Assembly: GCA_965240325.2 (NCBI GenBank) | Contig: OZ251237.1 | Span: forward strand, 1,178,001 to 1,242,000 | Direction of reading: 5' to 3' | DNA: 64,000 nt | Source: Rebecca billardiae RCC1528 | Taxonomy: Eukaryota > Haptophyta | Shown: one piece after another, positions 10,349-21,900 of the stretch | How the letters are laid out: the number at the start of each line of letters is the position of its first letter | How positions within the stretch are numbered: the stretch's first letter is position 1 | Program-made: the position numbers and the translations under genes | Notes under the pieces: generated by a model | What the model was told of the DNA's origin: nothing | Seen by the model: the letters and a program-made list of their open reading frames with translations, nothing else | Database searches by the model: none

Positions 10349-13300
10349 TCAGCCGAGGCCGGCGACGGAGACGTACTGGCCGTCCGTATGAGGTTCTCGC
10401 GTGCGCGACTTGCGCATGCTGCCGCTGCCAACACCGCCACCGCCGCCGCGGGGAGGCTTGGGCCGGCCGGCGTTGGCGGAGGAGAAGACGTTCTTGAAGG
10501 CCGTGAGCAGCCGGCTGTGCAGCTTGGGCGGCGCGCCGCTCGCCGACGAAGCGTGCGCGCTGCCGCGGCGTCGCCGCTCCGACGAGGGCGGCGCGCCGCC
10601 GCCCGGCGTCGGCCGAGCGGGCAGGCTGAGCCTGCGCACCTGCGCGGCCGACGGGCTCGCAGGGGCGCGCTCGTCGGCGTCCGCCTCCGTCGCGGCTGCG
10701 TCGAGCGAGGCAGAGACGGCGCCAGCGCCGCATGGGCTCAGGGCGCGCGCGACCGCGCTCGAGCTCGGCGCCGCCGCCGACCGTTCCAGCTGCGCGCGCG
10801 CTGCAGCCGGCACGCGCGGCGGCGTGGGTGCCGCCTCCGCCGCCGCCGCCGCTGCGGCCGCTGCGCGCGGCGGCGGCCCCGGCTGCTCGCGCACCGGCGT
10901 GGATGCGGTGGAGTCGAGGGCCTGGCCAGCCTCTGCCTCGGCGGGCGGCGGCGCGCCGTCCGAGGTCCGCTCTGCGCTCTCAGAGCTGTGCTCGCGCGCC
11001 GACGCCGCGCCCAGGGCGGACGGCGGCGCCAGCGGCGGCGCCGACAGGCTTCCTGGCTGCGGCTGTGGCTGTGGCTGTGGCGGCGCACCTGCCGCGCCCA
11101 CGGCCGCGTGTGGCTCGACGCTCGCAGGCGGCACGTGGGCGGCGGCGCGCGGCGGAGACACGCGGGTCTCCGCCACACTCTGCGCAGCACCACTCGACTG
11201 CTCGGCGACTGCGGCGGAGCCGCCGCCGCTCGCGGCCGCGCGCGCCTTGAGCGACGTCAGCTGGCGCGCCGCGGCCGTGCGCACGCGCGCCGGCTGCGTC
11301 AGCTCGGTCGGAGGCGCGCCCGTGCGCGCGCTATCGGGCGAAAGCTGCGGATGGCAGTGAGGCGGAGCGCCGTCGGCGCGAGCGGGCGCGGCGGTGAGCG
11401 GCCGCTGCGCGGCGCGCGGGACGATCAGCGGCGGCGTCGCGCCCGGTGGGAGCGTCGTCGTCGTTCGCACCGACGGCTGAGCCGCCGTCGCCTCTGCGGC
11501 CGCTGCCCCGGAGCCGGGCGCGCGCGCCGCGCCTTCGGGGTGAGCTGCGTCCTCCAGCGCTCGCGCGGGCGATACCGGCTGCGAGCCGCTGGCGAGGCTC
11601 GCGGCGGAGGACGTGGCGGCGGAGGCGAGAGCGCCCGCGCCGATGGCGGCGTCGAGCGCACCGCCGGCGGACGCGGCGGCAGCGCTCGCGGGCGAGGGCG
11701 AGCGCGGCGGCGCGCCCGCGGTCGCGCGCAGCGAGGCGTGCTGCTCGGCGCGCTTGAGACGCCACTCTCTCAGCATGGCCGCCGGGTCGTCCGGCGCGGC
11801 GCCGAGGCGCGAGGGGGAGGCGGGGGACGAGCCGGGCGGCATGTTCGCGGCGACGTTGGCGCGCGACGTGCCGCCGAGCCTGCCGCCGCCGCCACCAGCG
11901 CCGGGCGTGGCGGCGGCGGCACCCTCTGCGCGCGTGCTCGCCCCGCGCGCCGGCGGCGACGCGGGTGGCGGCTGGCCATCAATGGCGGCCGCGGCGGCCT
12001 CGGCGACGGCGGCGGCCTCCGCCGCGGCCGCTGCGGCGCTCGCCGCCTCGCGCGCCGCCGCCGCCGCGTAGATCTCCTCGAGTGCGCGCACGTCGTCCGC
12101 GCACGCGCAACCCAGCACGCGCGCGCCGCCGACGCGCGCGCGCGCACCCAGGTGCGCGGCCTCGCTCAGCGCGCGCGCGCACGCGCCGAGCGCGGCGCGG
12201 ACGAGGTTGAGGTCGTTCGTGTCTTCGATCTTAATGCGCATGAGCTGGCGGAGCGCGCGGGCGTCCGCCGCGCGGCGCGACGCCTCGGCGGGCGGGTCCG
12301 CGCCACGCGCGCACGCCGCGCGCACGATGGCGGCGGCGCTCGTGGCCGCCGCGACCGAGCGGCTGAGCAGCTGCTGCGGCGGCGCGGGCGGCGCGCCGGG
12401 CGGCGGCGCGGGCGGTGTTGCATCGAACGCGCCGCCGAAGGCGCCGGCGAAGCCGTCGTCACGCGCCGGCTCGGGCGCTGCGGCGGGGTCGGTCGCCTCG
12501 TACGCGCACAGCGCGACGAAGACGCCGCCCTCCAGCTCCTCCGCCGCCTCCGCCGCCCCCGGCAGCCACGCGAGCAGCCCCTGCGCGGCCGCGCACGCGC
12601 GCGCGGCCGCGTCCACGTCCGCGTCGGTGCCGAGAGGCGCGCGCAGCAGCGACTGAGCCTCGTGCGCCTCGCGGCAGAGCGCGGCGAGCTTGGACGAGAC
12701 GGACGGGCTCGGCGGGGCCGACGGCGCGGGGAGCGGGGCGGCGTGCGCGGCGTGCGCGTCCGCGGCGGCGGCAGACGGCGGCGGCGGCGAGGGCGACGGA
12801 TCGCGCGACGGTCGCGGCGGCGTGCGCGACGCGAGGCGCGGCGAGGGCGCTTCGCCGGCGGCAGGCCCGTCAGTGCGCTGGCGCGTGGAGCGCGGCTGCG
12901 CGGCGGGCGCGGCGGGCGCGGGCAGCGATGGCCGGCGCTGCGCGTGCGGGGCCGCCGCGTCTGCCGCGCCGCCCAACGCGCCGCTCTCGCCCGCCCCGCC
13001 GCCCGCCACCGGCCTGCTCGAGCCAGGCGGTAGGCTGGCCGCATGGCCGCGGCCGCGCGGCTGTGCCAGGGCAGGCTTGGGCACGGGCGGCGCGCGCTGC
13101 GCGGCGGCGGCGCGGCTCGGCGGAGCCGGCGGCGCGTCGGCATGCTCGGCAGCAGCGGCGCTCCTCGCGCCGCTCGCCGCCGTGTGCTGCGCGCCGTGCG
13201 CCGCAGCCGTCGCGGGCCGCGCCGGCACGCCGCCCGCCGCGCCCGCGCCGCGCGGCCGCTTGGCCACACCGTGCGCCCTCGGCGCGGGCAGCTTGGAAGT

Positions 13301-15466
13301 GGGCGTGGCCGGCGGCGCGGCGGCGGCAGCGTCCTCGGCCGGGGCGTCGGCGTCGGCGTGCACGGCGCCGCCCGGCGGCGCGTGACTCGGCGGGTTGGGC
13401 TGCACGCCGCTGTACCGCGAGAACACCGCGCGCCGCCGCTGCACCAGCTGCGCGCGCCGCGCCGCCGCGGCCGTGCGCTCATCCTCCGCCGCGAGCCGAG
13501 CGACCGCCTCCCGAGTTCGGCGCCGCGTCGCGACCGCGTTCGCGCGCCGCGCCTGCTCGCGGCGCTGCTTGGTCTGCTGCTCCGAGTCGCGGCGGTCGAC
13601 GCCGCCCGCGCTCGGGCTGGCGGTGGGCGCCACGCCCGCCGCCGGCGCAGGCGGCGCGGCCGAGCCGACCGCGTGCGCCGCCGCCGCCGCATGCGCCCGG
13701 CGCGACTGGGGCACGGATCCGCTCGGCTGAGCGCTCGCGCCGTGGCCGCGCGCGCCGCCGCGCGGGCTCGGGAGCGGCCGCGGGCTCCGCGGGCTGGGCG
13801 CGTCGCGCGCGGCACGCGCGGCGCGCGGGCTCTGCAGGGGCGAGGCCTGGACGATCGGGCCGGGCGGCGGCGCCGCCGCCGGCTCGTGGGCGGGCTCCTG
13901 CGGCGGTGCGCGCGCGCGCGCCGTGCGCGCGCCGCCCGGCTGTCGCAGGCTCGGGGACTGCGAGGCCGTGACCACCACCGTCGGCGGCGGCAGGGCCGCT
14001 CCGGTGGGGGCGGCGGCGGCGGCGAGGCCGCGGCTCCGCGCGCCGGGCGATTCGAGCCCTCCGTCGGCGCCCGCCGCGCCGTGCCCGCCGCCCGCCGCGC
14101 CGTGCGCCGCCTCGGCCTCCGCCCGCGCCCTGAGCGCTCGCTCGATGGCAAGAGCCGTGTCAAACGCGCCGCCGCCCGCGTCCGCGCGCGCGTCCGCCTC
14201 GTGCGCGCCGAGGTCGGCGATGCCGATGGCGGCGGCCGCCGCGCGCGCGCGCGCGCGCGCGTTCGCGTCGGACGGCTGCGGCGTCGCGCTCAGCGTCAGC
14301 CCGCCGCCGAGGTACTCGACGCCGGCGGCGGCGCCGATCGCACCGCCACCGGCGCCGGCGCGAGGCGTGGCGATGCCAGCACCCTCGACGCTCAGCGGCT
14401 GCGTCGACGGGGCCGGCGCGGCGGCGGCTCGCGGCGTGCCGCGCGGCGTGCCACGTGGCGTGCCGCGCACGCCCATGCCGCCCTCGCCGGGATGGCTCGC
14501 GCCGCCGCGGCCGCCACCGCCCGCGGCCGCGGCGGCCGCGGCTGCGGCTCCGGCCGCGCCGCGCTCGGCGGCGCGGCTGTTGGCGTGCGCGGCCGCCTCC
14601 ACGGCGAGCTCGTGCACGTACGGGCGGAGGAGCGGGCGCGACAGCACCTCGCCAACGGTGGGCCTGTCCTCGGGGCGCAGCGCGAGCAGGCTGCGCACCA
14701 GCTCGCGCACCTCCGCCGAGCAGTGCTTCGGAAGTGGCCGGAAAGTTCCCTTTGAGATTAGCAGCATCAGCTGCGCGTAGCCTCCAGCCTCGAACGGCCG
14801 GCGCAGGGCGCAGAGCTCGTACAGCACGACGCCGAGGGCCCACACGTCGCACTTCGCGTCGTACGGCTCCGCGTTGCACAGCTCGGGCGCCATGTAGTAC
14901 GGCGTGCCCACCTGCGTCGTCGCCATCTCAAGGCCGCCGCTGCCGGCCGAGCCGCCGAGGCCGACGCCCTCCAGCACGCGCGCGATGCCGAAGTCGCCGA
15001 GCTTGGCGCGGCGGCGGTCGGCGCTGACGAAGACATTGCGCGCCTTCACGTCGCGGTGCAGCACGCGCCGGTCGTGGCAGTGCTTCAGCGCGAGCGCGAG
15101 CTGCGCGAAGATGCGCATCGCGTCGGGCTCGGCGAGCGGCGCGCCGCGCACGCGCTGCCGGTGGATGAGGTCGGCGAGGTCGCCGCCGTCGGCGTACTCG
15201 AGCACGATGTGCAGCGTCTCGTTCGGCTCGTCGAACACCGCCTCGTGCAGCCCGATGATGTGCGCGTGCGGCGTGAGCGAGCGGTGCGTCGCGACCTCGC
15301 GGTCGAGCGCCGCGCGCTCGTCCGGGTCCAGCGTACGCAGATCGACCGCCTTGTCGGCGTAGTAGGCGTTGTCCGCCTCGGCCTGGACGAGAGTGACGCG
15401 TGCAGAGGCACCCGTGCCGAGCACGCGCACCGCGCGATAGCCCGGCGGCGCCGCGCCTCCCGCCAT
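10349..15466 (-). CDS. NEK-like serine/threonine kinase with very long disordered C-terminal region
   Basis: One long exon, 1705 aa. The N-terminal kinase domain (about residues 9-284) is complete: glycine loop LGTGASARV (16-24), Lys39, HRDVKARN with Asp139, DFG at 158-160, the GTPYYMAPE activation segment, and CDVWALG. The HRDVKxxNVF and GTPYYMAPE forms are typical of NIMA-related kinases, which act in mitosis, cilia and the cytoskeleton. The remaining roughly 1400 residues are Ala/Pro/Ser/Gly/Arg low complexity with one basic helical stretch (a run of RRREQARRAN type) and short conserved-looking patches such as KIEDTNDLNLVRAALG. The ATG was chosen because an upstream in-frame extension begins only at GTG. 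No intron is needed in 5.1 kb. It is head-to-head with the acetyltransferase across 655 bp. The substrate is unknown, and the tail could hide missed introns. Confidence 0.85.
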   Translation of the reverse strand: MAGGAAPPGYRAVRVLGTGASARVTLVQAEADNAYYADKAVDLRTLDPDERAALDREVATHRSLTPHAHIIGLHEAVFDEPNETLHIVLEYADGGDLADLIHRQRVRGAPLAEPDAMRIFAQLALALKHCHDRRVLHRDVKARNVFVSADRRRAKLGDFGIARVLEGVGLGGSAGSGGLEMATTQVGTPYYMAPELCNAEPYDAKCDVWALGVVLYELCALRRPFEAGGYAQLMLLISKGTFRPLPKHCSAEVRELVRSLLALRPEDRPTVGEVLSRPLLRPYVHELAVEAAAHANSRAAERGAAGAAAAAAAAAGGGGRGGASHPGEGGMGVRGTPRGTPRGTPRAAAAPAPSTQPLSVEGAGIATPRAGAGGGAIGAAAGVEYLGGGLTLSATPQPSDANARARARAAAAAIGIADLGAHEADARADAGGGAFDTALAIERALRARAEAEAAHGAAGGGHGAAGADGGLESPGARSRGLAAAAAPTGAALPPPTVVVTASQSPSLRQPGGARTARARAPPQEPAHEPAAAPPPGPIVQASPLQSPRAARAARDAPSPRSPRPLPSPRGGARGHGASAQPSGSVPQSRRAHAAAAAHAVGSAAPPAPAAGVAPTASPSAGGVDRRDSEQQTKQRREQARRANAVATRRRTREAVARLAAEDERTAAAARRAQLVQRRRAVFSRYSGVQPNPPSHAPPGGAVHADADAPAEDAAAAAPPATPTSKLPAPRAHGVAKRPRGAGAAGGVPARPATAAAHGAQHTAASGARSAAAAEHADAPPAPPSRAAAAQRAPPVPKPALAQPRGRGHAASLPPGSSRPVAGGGAGESGALGGAADAAAPHAQRRPSLPAPAAPAAQPRSTRQRTDGPAAGEAPSPRLASRTPPRPSRDPSPSPPPPSAAAADAHAAHAAPLPAPSAPPSPSVSSKLAALCREAHEAQSLLRAPLGTDADVDAAARACAAAQGLLAWLPGAAEAAEELEGGVFVALCAYEATDPAAAPEPARDDGFAGAFGGAFDATPPAPPPGAPPAPPQQLLSRSVAAATSAAAIVRAACARGADPPAEASRRAADARALRQLMRIKIEDTNDLNLVRAALGACARALSEAAHLGARARVGGARVLGCACADDVRALEEIYAAAAAREAASAAAAAAEAAAVAEAAAAAIDGQPPPASPPARGASTRAEGAAAATPGAGGGGGRLGGTSRANVAANMPPGSSPASPSRLGAAPDDPAAMLREWRLKRAEQHASLRATAGAPPRSPSPASAAAASAGGALDAAIGAGALASAATSSAASLASGSQPVSPARALEDAAHPEGAARAPGSGAAAAEATAAQPSVRTTTTLPPGATPPLIVPRAAQRPLTAAPARADGAPPHCHPQLSPDSARTGAPPTELTQPARVRTAAARQLTSLKARAAASGGGSAAVAEQSSGAAQSVAETRVSPPRAAAHVPPASVEPHAAVGAAGAPPQPQPQPQPGSLSAPPLAPPSALGAASAREHSSESAERTSDGAPPPAEAEAGQALDSTASTPVREQPGPPPRAAAAAAAAAEAAPTPPRVPAAARAQLERSAAAPSSSAVARALSPCGAGAVSASLDAAATEADADERAPASPSAAQVRRLSLPARPTPGGGAPPSSERRRRGSAHASSASGAPPKLHSRLLTAFKNVFSSANAGRPKPPRGGGGGVGSGSMRKSRTREPHTDGQYVSVAGLG

Positions 15467-16121
15467 GGGCTCTCGGGCGCGCCCCTCGCGTGCGTGCCTC
15501 GGCAGCAGCAAGCCGCCTTTGGCGGAGGTCACCGTCTAGCTTCCGTTGTGCTCGGCCGAAAAAACGCTCGCGCGGCCGGGGCGTCCACGAAAAGCTATTT
15601 CCGGCCGGAAAATTCCGAACGAGCCGAAATCTGCCGAACAGCGGCCCGGACTTGCGAGCGCCCGGGTAAATTGGCGGGAGGCGCGGGCCGGCCGAAGATG
15701 CCGCCGTGTAAAGATCCCGGCCTTCATCAACATACGTACGATAGAGCCAAGGGCGGTAGATAGAGCAAATGACCGAGGGAAGGCGACCAAACATTCGAGC
15801 GACGAATGGAAAGCCAGTAAAAAACGACCGGTCCAAGACTCCAGAGCAGCTGGCGGTTGTGCGCCTCGCCCGGAGTGCCTCGTGCCACGGGTATGCTTGA
15901 TTCGCATCCACGTGCCCCGCTCCAAGCCTCCGTCCGACGCTTTTCGGCATGATTCGGGCCGCGCGAGCGGTGCTGCTTTGCGCGCGTGCCTTGGACGTGC
16001 GTCTTGGGTCGTCGGTCGCCGCTTGGACGCCCGCCACGAGGCCACCCGGCGCCGCTAGGCGCCGCACCAGCCAGGGCCAACGCGCACCCGACGCGCTCCC
16101 GCCGGCGCCTCGCGCGCCAAG
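15467..16121. promoter_or_regulatory. Divergent promoter region of NEK-like and p300/CBP genes
   Basis: A 655-bp spacer between two start codons pointing apart. It is less GC-rich than the flanking coding DNA, with no repeat family and no clear TATA box. Confidence 0.4.
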
Positions 16122-17211
16122 ATGGACATGCAGCCGCCCCTCGCGCAGGAGGAGATGAGAATACGCGAGGCGGCTGACGCCGACGCTGCGGCGCCCGCCG
16201 GCGTCCAGAGCCGCTCGGCCGGCGCGGCGCCGCCGCCGCCCTCGCTGGCGAGCACTCGCTCGCCGCGGCGCACGGCTGGGTCGGCTGGATCGGCGGCCAA
16301 CCCCACGCCGGCCCCACCCAGCACGCGCACCCCGCGCGCCGCCGCCGCCAAGGCGCGCGCCGCGGCGCTGGCGGCGATGGGCAAGGCGTCGCGGACGCCC
16401 ACCGCCGCCGCCGCCACCGCGCCCGCGCCCGAGCCGGCGGCAGCGGCGGCAGGCGAGGCGCCGGCCGCCGAGCCGCCGAGCTCGACACCTGCCCGCCCGG
16501 CACCCAGCGCCGCGCCCAAGGCGGACCTGCCCGAGGAGGTCACCCCGTCTCAGAGCCCTGTCGGCGCGAAGGCGCTCCCTCCGCCTCCGCTGCCGCCGTC
16601 GACGGTCGTGCCGACGCCCGCGGCGCACGAGGCGGTGGCGACGCACGCGGCGGCGCACGAGGCGAGTGCCGTCGAGCCGTTGGCAAGTGCAGCCGCCGCA
16701 CCGCCGCACACGCCGGCCGACGTCGCGCCGGAGACGGCCACGGCGACGGAGGCGGCGGCAGCGGCGGCGGCAGCAGCCGCCGAGGCCGCCGCCGCCGCCG
16801 CCGCCGCCGCCACCGCGACCGCGGCTGCGACCGCGGCAGTTGTTCCCGAGGGCCTCGCATCGGCGCATGCAGAGGCGCCGCTCTCGCTGCCGCCACCGGT
16901 CGCGCCGACCACCACGCCGCCAACGGCGTTCTCGCTCGCGCCGCCGGACGCATCTGCCGCCCCGCACGCTGCCACCCTGCAGCAGCCGGAGGCAGCACAG
17001 CCGCAGCCGGCGCCGCAGCCGGCGCCACCGCAGCCGGCCACGGAGCAGCCGGCTGCGTCGGCTGCGCAGCCGACGGACGTCACGGCGCCGACGACTGCTC
17101 CTGTGCTGCAGCCGGAGGCCGTGGCTGCGGCGGCGCAGCCGGCGCCGACGCACCCAGCCTCGACGCAGCCAGCGGCAATTGTGCCGTCGCTGCCACCGCC
17201 GCCGCCCCCGG

Positions 17212-17247
<36 letters not shown>

Positions 17248-18942
17248 CGGCGGCGGTGGACGCACCTCCAGCGCCTGCTGCACACGCCGTGGCGGTGAGC
17301 GCAGCGCCGCCGCCGACGACGCCCGCTGATCCGCCGGCCGCGCCTGCGGGGCTGGCGCCGCCGACACTAGCGCCGACGGCGCTGACTGAGCCGCCGCCGC
17401 CGCCGCCGCCGCCGCAGCTGGCGCCGCATGTGCAGCCGGGTGCGGCCGCGCCCGACGCGCAGCCGGCGCAGCCGGCGCAGCCTGCGCCGCAGGCGCAGCC
17501 GGACGCGCCGGACGCGCAGCCGCCCGTGCCGCCCGCGCCGCCCACGGCGGCGCCCTGCGCAAGCGCCGCCCAGTCGGCAGTTGTCCCGAGCTCGGCGGCG
17601 GAGGGCGCGCATGCGACGGCGCACCCACCGGCGGCGCCGGCGTACCAGCAGCCTGCGCCGGCTCCTGTTGTCGCAGCGCAGGGCTCGGATGACGCCGCCG
17701 CCGCGGCGGCGGTGGCCGCCGCCGCCGCTGCTGCCGCCGCTGCTGCCGCCGCTGCTGCCGCCGCTGCCGTCCCGGCTGCAGCCACGGCGGCCGAGCTCAG
17801 CTCAGCAGGCGGCGCGGTGGCGGCGCCGAGCGCGAGCGCCGCAGCGGCGGTGGAGGGCGGAGCGGCTATGACGGTGCCCGCCGCGGTGCCCGCCGCGGTG
17901 CCCGCCGCGGTGCCCGCCGCGGTGCCCGCCGCGGTGCCCGCCGCGGTGCCCGCCGCGGTGCCCGCCGCGGTGCCCGCCGCGGTGCCGCCACCCTCTGAGC
18001 CAGCCGCGGCGCTCCCAGCCGCGCCCGCGCCGCCGACCGCGACTGCGGCGGCCGCGCAGCCGGTGCCACTTGTCGCGGCGGCGGCGGAGGCCGCGCAGCC
18101 GGTGCCACTTGTCGCAGCGGCGGAGGCCGCGCCGCCGCTGCTCGCGGCCGACGGCGCGGCGCAAGTCTCCGCTGCGCTGCATCCTGCTCACGCGGCGGCT
18201 GCTGAGCCCACGGCGGACTCGGCGGCAGCCGACGCTGCCGCCGCGGCGCACGCAGCCGCGGTGGCGCAGGCGGCACAGGCGGCCGCCGCTGCCGCCGAGG
18301 CGCATGCTGCTGCGCACGCCGCGGCGGCCGCCGCCGCCGCTGCGGCCGCCGCCGAGGCGGCGGCGCAGGGCGGCGAGGGCGCTGCGCCGCTTGACCCGGC
18401 GGCTGCGGCGGTGGTGCCGCCCGTGCCGCAGCCCGTGGCCGAGCAGCCGGCGGCGCCCGCTGGCGATGCGCACGCCGCCGCGGCTGCCGCCGCGCACTAC
18501 GCGGCCGCGGCGCAGCCGCATCCGCCGGCTGCGCAGCCGCAGCCGGCGGCCCCACACCCGCCGGCCGCGCTCGAGATCGCATCTCCCACGCCGCAGATTG
18601 CATCTCCGCCCTCCGCGCTCGAGGTGCTCACGGCGAGCTCGCCCGCGCTCCACGCGGTGTCGGCAGACCCCGCCAAGCTGTGCTCCGCGATGCTACAGTC
18701 GGCGTACGCGCGTCGGCTCGCGGAGGAGCGGGAGGCGGCGGCGCGGCGCGCGGCGGAGGCGGCGGCCGCGCACGCAGCGGCGCACGCGGCCGCAGCCGCA
18801 GCGCAGGCGGCCGCTGCGGCTGCAGCCGCAGCTGCGGCGACGGCGGCGGCGCCGGCGGAGGCGACGGCGCCGGCGGAGGCAGCGGCCGGCGTGGCTGCGG
18901 CCGGAGCGCCCGCGGCCGCAGTGACAGCGGCTGCTGCCGAGC

Positions 18943-18994
<52 letters not shown>

Positions 18995-21900
18995 GGTGCC
19001 GGAAGAGGCCACGCCATCGGCCTCGCCCGCCGCGCCGAGCGCGCCGGTGACGCCGGCGGCGCCGCCCGCGCCGTCCTTCTCCGAGCCCGCCGACCTCGCG
19101 CTCGCGCGCGCGCGCGAGCGCGAGGCTCTCGAGTACGGCGAGAAGCTGACGGCCGGCCTCGTGCTGCACGCGGTGGCGTGCGCGGACGGCGCGTGCCCCG
19201 TGCCGCGCTGCGCGAACATGAAGCGTGCGCACGAGCGCGCGACCGAGCACGCGCGCTCGGAGTGCCAGGCCAGGGCCCAGGGCCGGCTGTGCGTGCGGTG
19301 CAAGACACACGGGCTGCTGGCTGTGTTGCATTCGAAGCACTGCCGCGACCCCTACTGCCAGCTCGCGTACTGCGAGGCGCCCAAGCGGCCGCCGCCGCCG
19401 CCCAAGCCGGCGACGCCGCCGCCGCCCGCCGCGGCGGCGCCCGCCGCCGAGCACTCGCCGCCCGCCGCCGCCGCGCCCTCGCCGGCGAAGCAGCCCTCGG
19501 GCTCGGCCAAGCTGCCGCCCGCGCCCAAGCCGCCGCCGACGGAGGAGGAGATCGCGGCGCGGCGCGCCGCCGCTGCCAAGGCGCGCGCGGCGAAGGCGGC
19601 GAAGGCGGCGAAGGCGAAGGCGGAGGCCGCCGCCGCGCGCGCGCTCGCAGCGGGCGCGCCCGGCGCCGACGTGCCCGCGGACGCGGACGCGGACGCGGAC
19701 GGCGGCGCGGAGGGCGGCGGCGCGGAGGGCGGCAAGGGCACGCCCAAGCCTAAGCGGAGGCGCTCGAAGGGCGCGAAGCGCGGCGCGACCGCCGGCTCGC
19801 CCGCCGCCGCGGACGACGACGCCGAGGGCGACGACGGCGACGATGGCACCCCGCTCGGAGGCGGCGGCGGCGGCGGCGGCGGCGGCAAGGGCGCCAAGGG
19901 GCGCTCTGGCGGCGGCAAGCGCGCGCGCGCGGCCGCGGACGGCGACAGCGGCGGCGAGGGCGGCGAGGGCAAGGGCGGCAAGCGCTCGCGGCGGCCGAGC
20001 GACGGCGTCGGCGGCAAGGGCGGCAAGGGCAAGGGCGGCAAGGGCAGGGCCGCCGCCGACGCGGACGCTGAGGGCGAGGGCGGCAGCGGCGGCCGCAAGC
20101 GCTCGCGCGGCGGCGGCGCGGCCACGGCTGGCGCCGCCGGCTCGGGCTCAGCTGGCGGCGGCGCCGACGGCGCCGACGGCGTTGACGCGGACCACGACGT
20201 GTTCGAGATCGGCCAGCTCGTCGAGGTGCAGCGCGGCTCGATGCCGGGCGAGGCCCTGCCCGCCTCGCCCGCCGCCGCCGCCGCCGCCGCCTCCTCCGCC
20301 GGACCCTCCGCCCCCTCTGGCACCGTGCTTGCGGTCGTGGAAGCGATCCACGAGCAGAAACGGCGGCGGCGCACGTACAGCGTGCGGCTCGTGCACGGCG
20401 CGACGGGCGGCGGCGGCGGCGGCGGCGCCGCCGCGCGCGCCGCCGCGCCCGCCGCCGCCGACGCCGCCTCCTCCACCGAGCCGATCTCGGCTGCGATCTC
20501 GCCGGCCGCGCCCGCCGCGGGTGGCGAGCTGCTGCGGCGGCTGCCGGCGCGGTGCTTCCGCTCGGTGTGCACGACGTGCAAGACGCACCGCCTCGCGTTC
20601 AAGAAGCCGAAGCTCTTCTGCGACGAGTGCCTCTCCGTCATCCAGACGAAGGCGCGCTTCTGGGAGGCGTTCTCGAAGAGCGACGACGCTGGCGACGGCA
20701 ACGGCTCGAGCGGCGGCGGCGGCGACGGCGACGGCGAGGGCAAGGCGACGACTCACGTTCTGAGGCTGTGCGGCCTGTGCTACGCCAACTGCAAGCGCGG
20801 CGCGCTCACCGAGGTGCTCGGCCGCCCGCTGCGCGCGCTCTCGTTCGTCGAGCGCCACATTCGCGACAGGCCAGACCCCGTCGATGACTGGGTGCAGTGC
20901 GGAGGTGCGCGCGCGCGCCGCGCGCGCGCGCCGGCGCCGGCCGCCGAGCTGCGGGCGGGCGCGCGCACCGCCCACCGCGCGCGCCCGGGCTGCTGCGCTG
21001 CGCTGCGCTGCGCCGCCCACCGCGCGCGCCGCCGTGCACGGGCGCGCGCGTCGCTGAGCGCCGCGCGCGCCGCCGCCGCGCCTCCTCTCTCCGCGCGCGC
21101 GCAGGCTGCGGCGCGTGGAACCACTGGGTGTGCGCGCTCTTTGGGACGGTGGGAGTGCCCTCGTCTGCGCAGTGGTACTGCGCATGCTGCGTGCGCACCC
21201 GCGGGCTCAGCCCGCACCCGCGGCTGCAGGCGCCCTCCGCCTCGGCGCTGCCGCACTGCGCGCTCTCGCACAGCTGCGAGGCGGCCGTCCGCGCCGAGCT
21301 CGACAAGCGCCGCGTGCGCGCGCGCCCGGTGCACGTGCGGCTCGTCTCGAAGCTCGACGACTCGTTTGAGACGCCGCCGGAGCTGCTGCCGCACGGCTTT
21401 CTGCCCGAGGTGCCTTTCACGTCCAAGTGCCTCGTGGCGTTCCAGGAGGGCACGGGCGACGGCAGCGCCGAGCGCGCGGACGCCGAGGGCGGCGGCGCCA
21501 CGACCGGCGGCGGCGGCGGCGGCGGCTGTGCGAGCCGCACGGACATTCTCTTCTTCGCCATGTACGTGCAGGAGTACGATGAGCGCGCCGGGCCGGGCGC
21601 CGCGGGCCGCGTGTCCGTGTCGTATATCGACAGCGTGCGCCACTTCGAGTCGAGCCCCGCGGGGCACCGCTCCACCGTGTACCACGCGCTGATCAACGCG
21701 TACCTGGACGACGCGCGGCGGCGCGGGTACACGCACGCGCACATCTGGGTGTCGCCGCCCAAGCCGGGCGACGACTTCATCTTCCACTGCCACCCAGAGG
21801 AGATGTACAAGCGCATGGGGCTGCTCAAGCTCAAGGCCTGGTGTGCGCAGCGCTGCGCGTGCGTGCGTGCGCGCGGCCGTGCGGTCGTGCGTGTGTGCGC

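Noticed and set aside
10283-14780. Several long plus-strand open frames opposite the NEK-like gene
   Set aside because: Composition shadows of the Ala/Pro-rich coding strand; no family signature and no plausible starts.
16550-17785. A 411-codon minus-strand Gly/Ala-rich frame
   Set aside because: Mirror of the poly-Ala region of the acetyltransferase gene.
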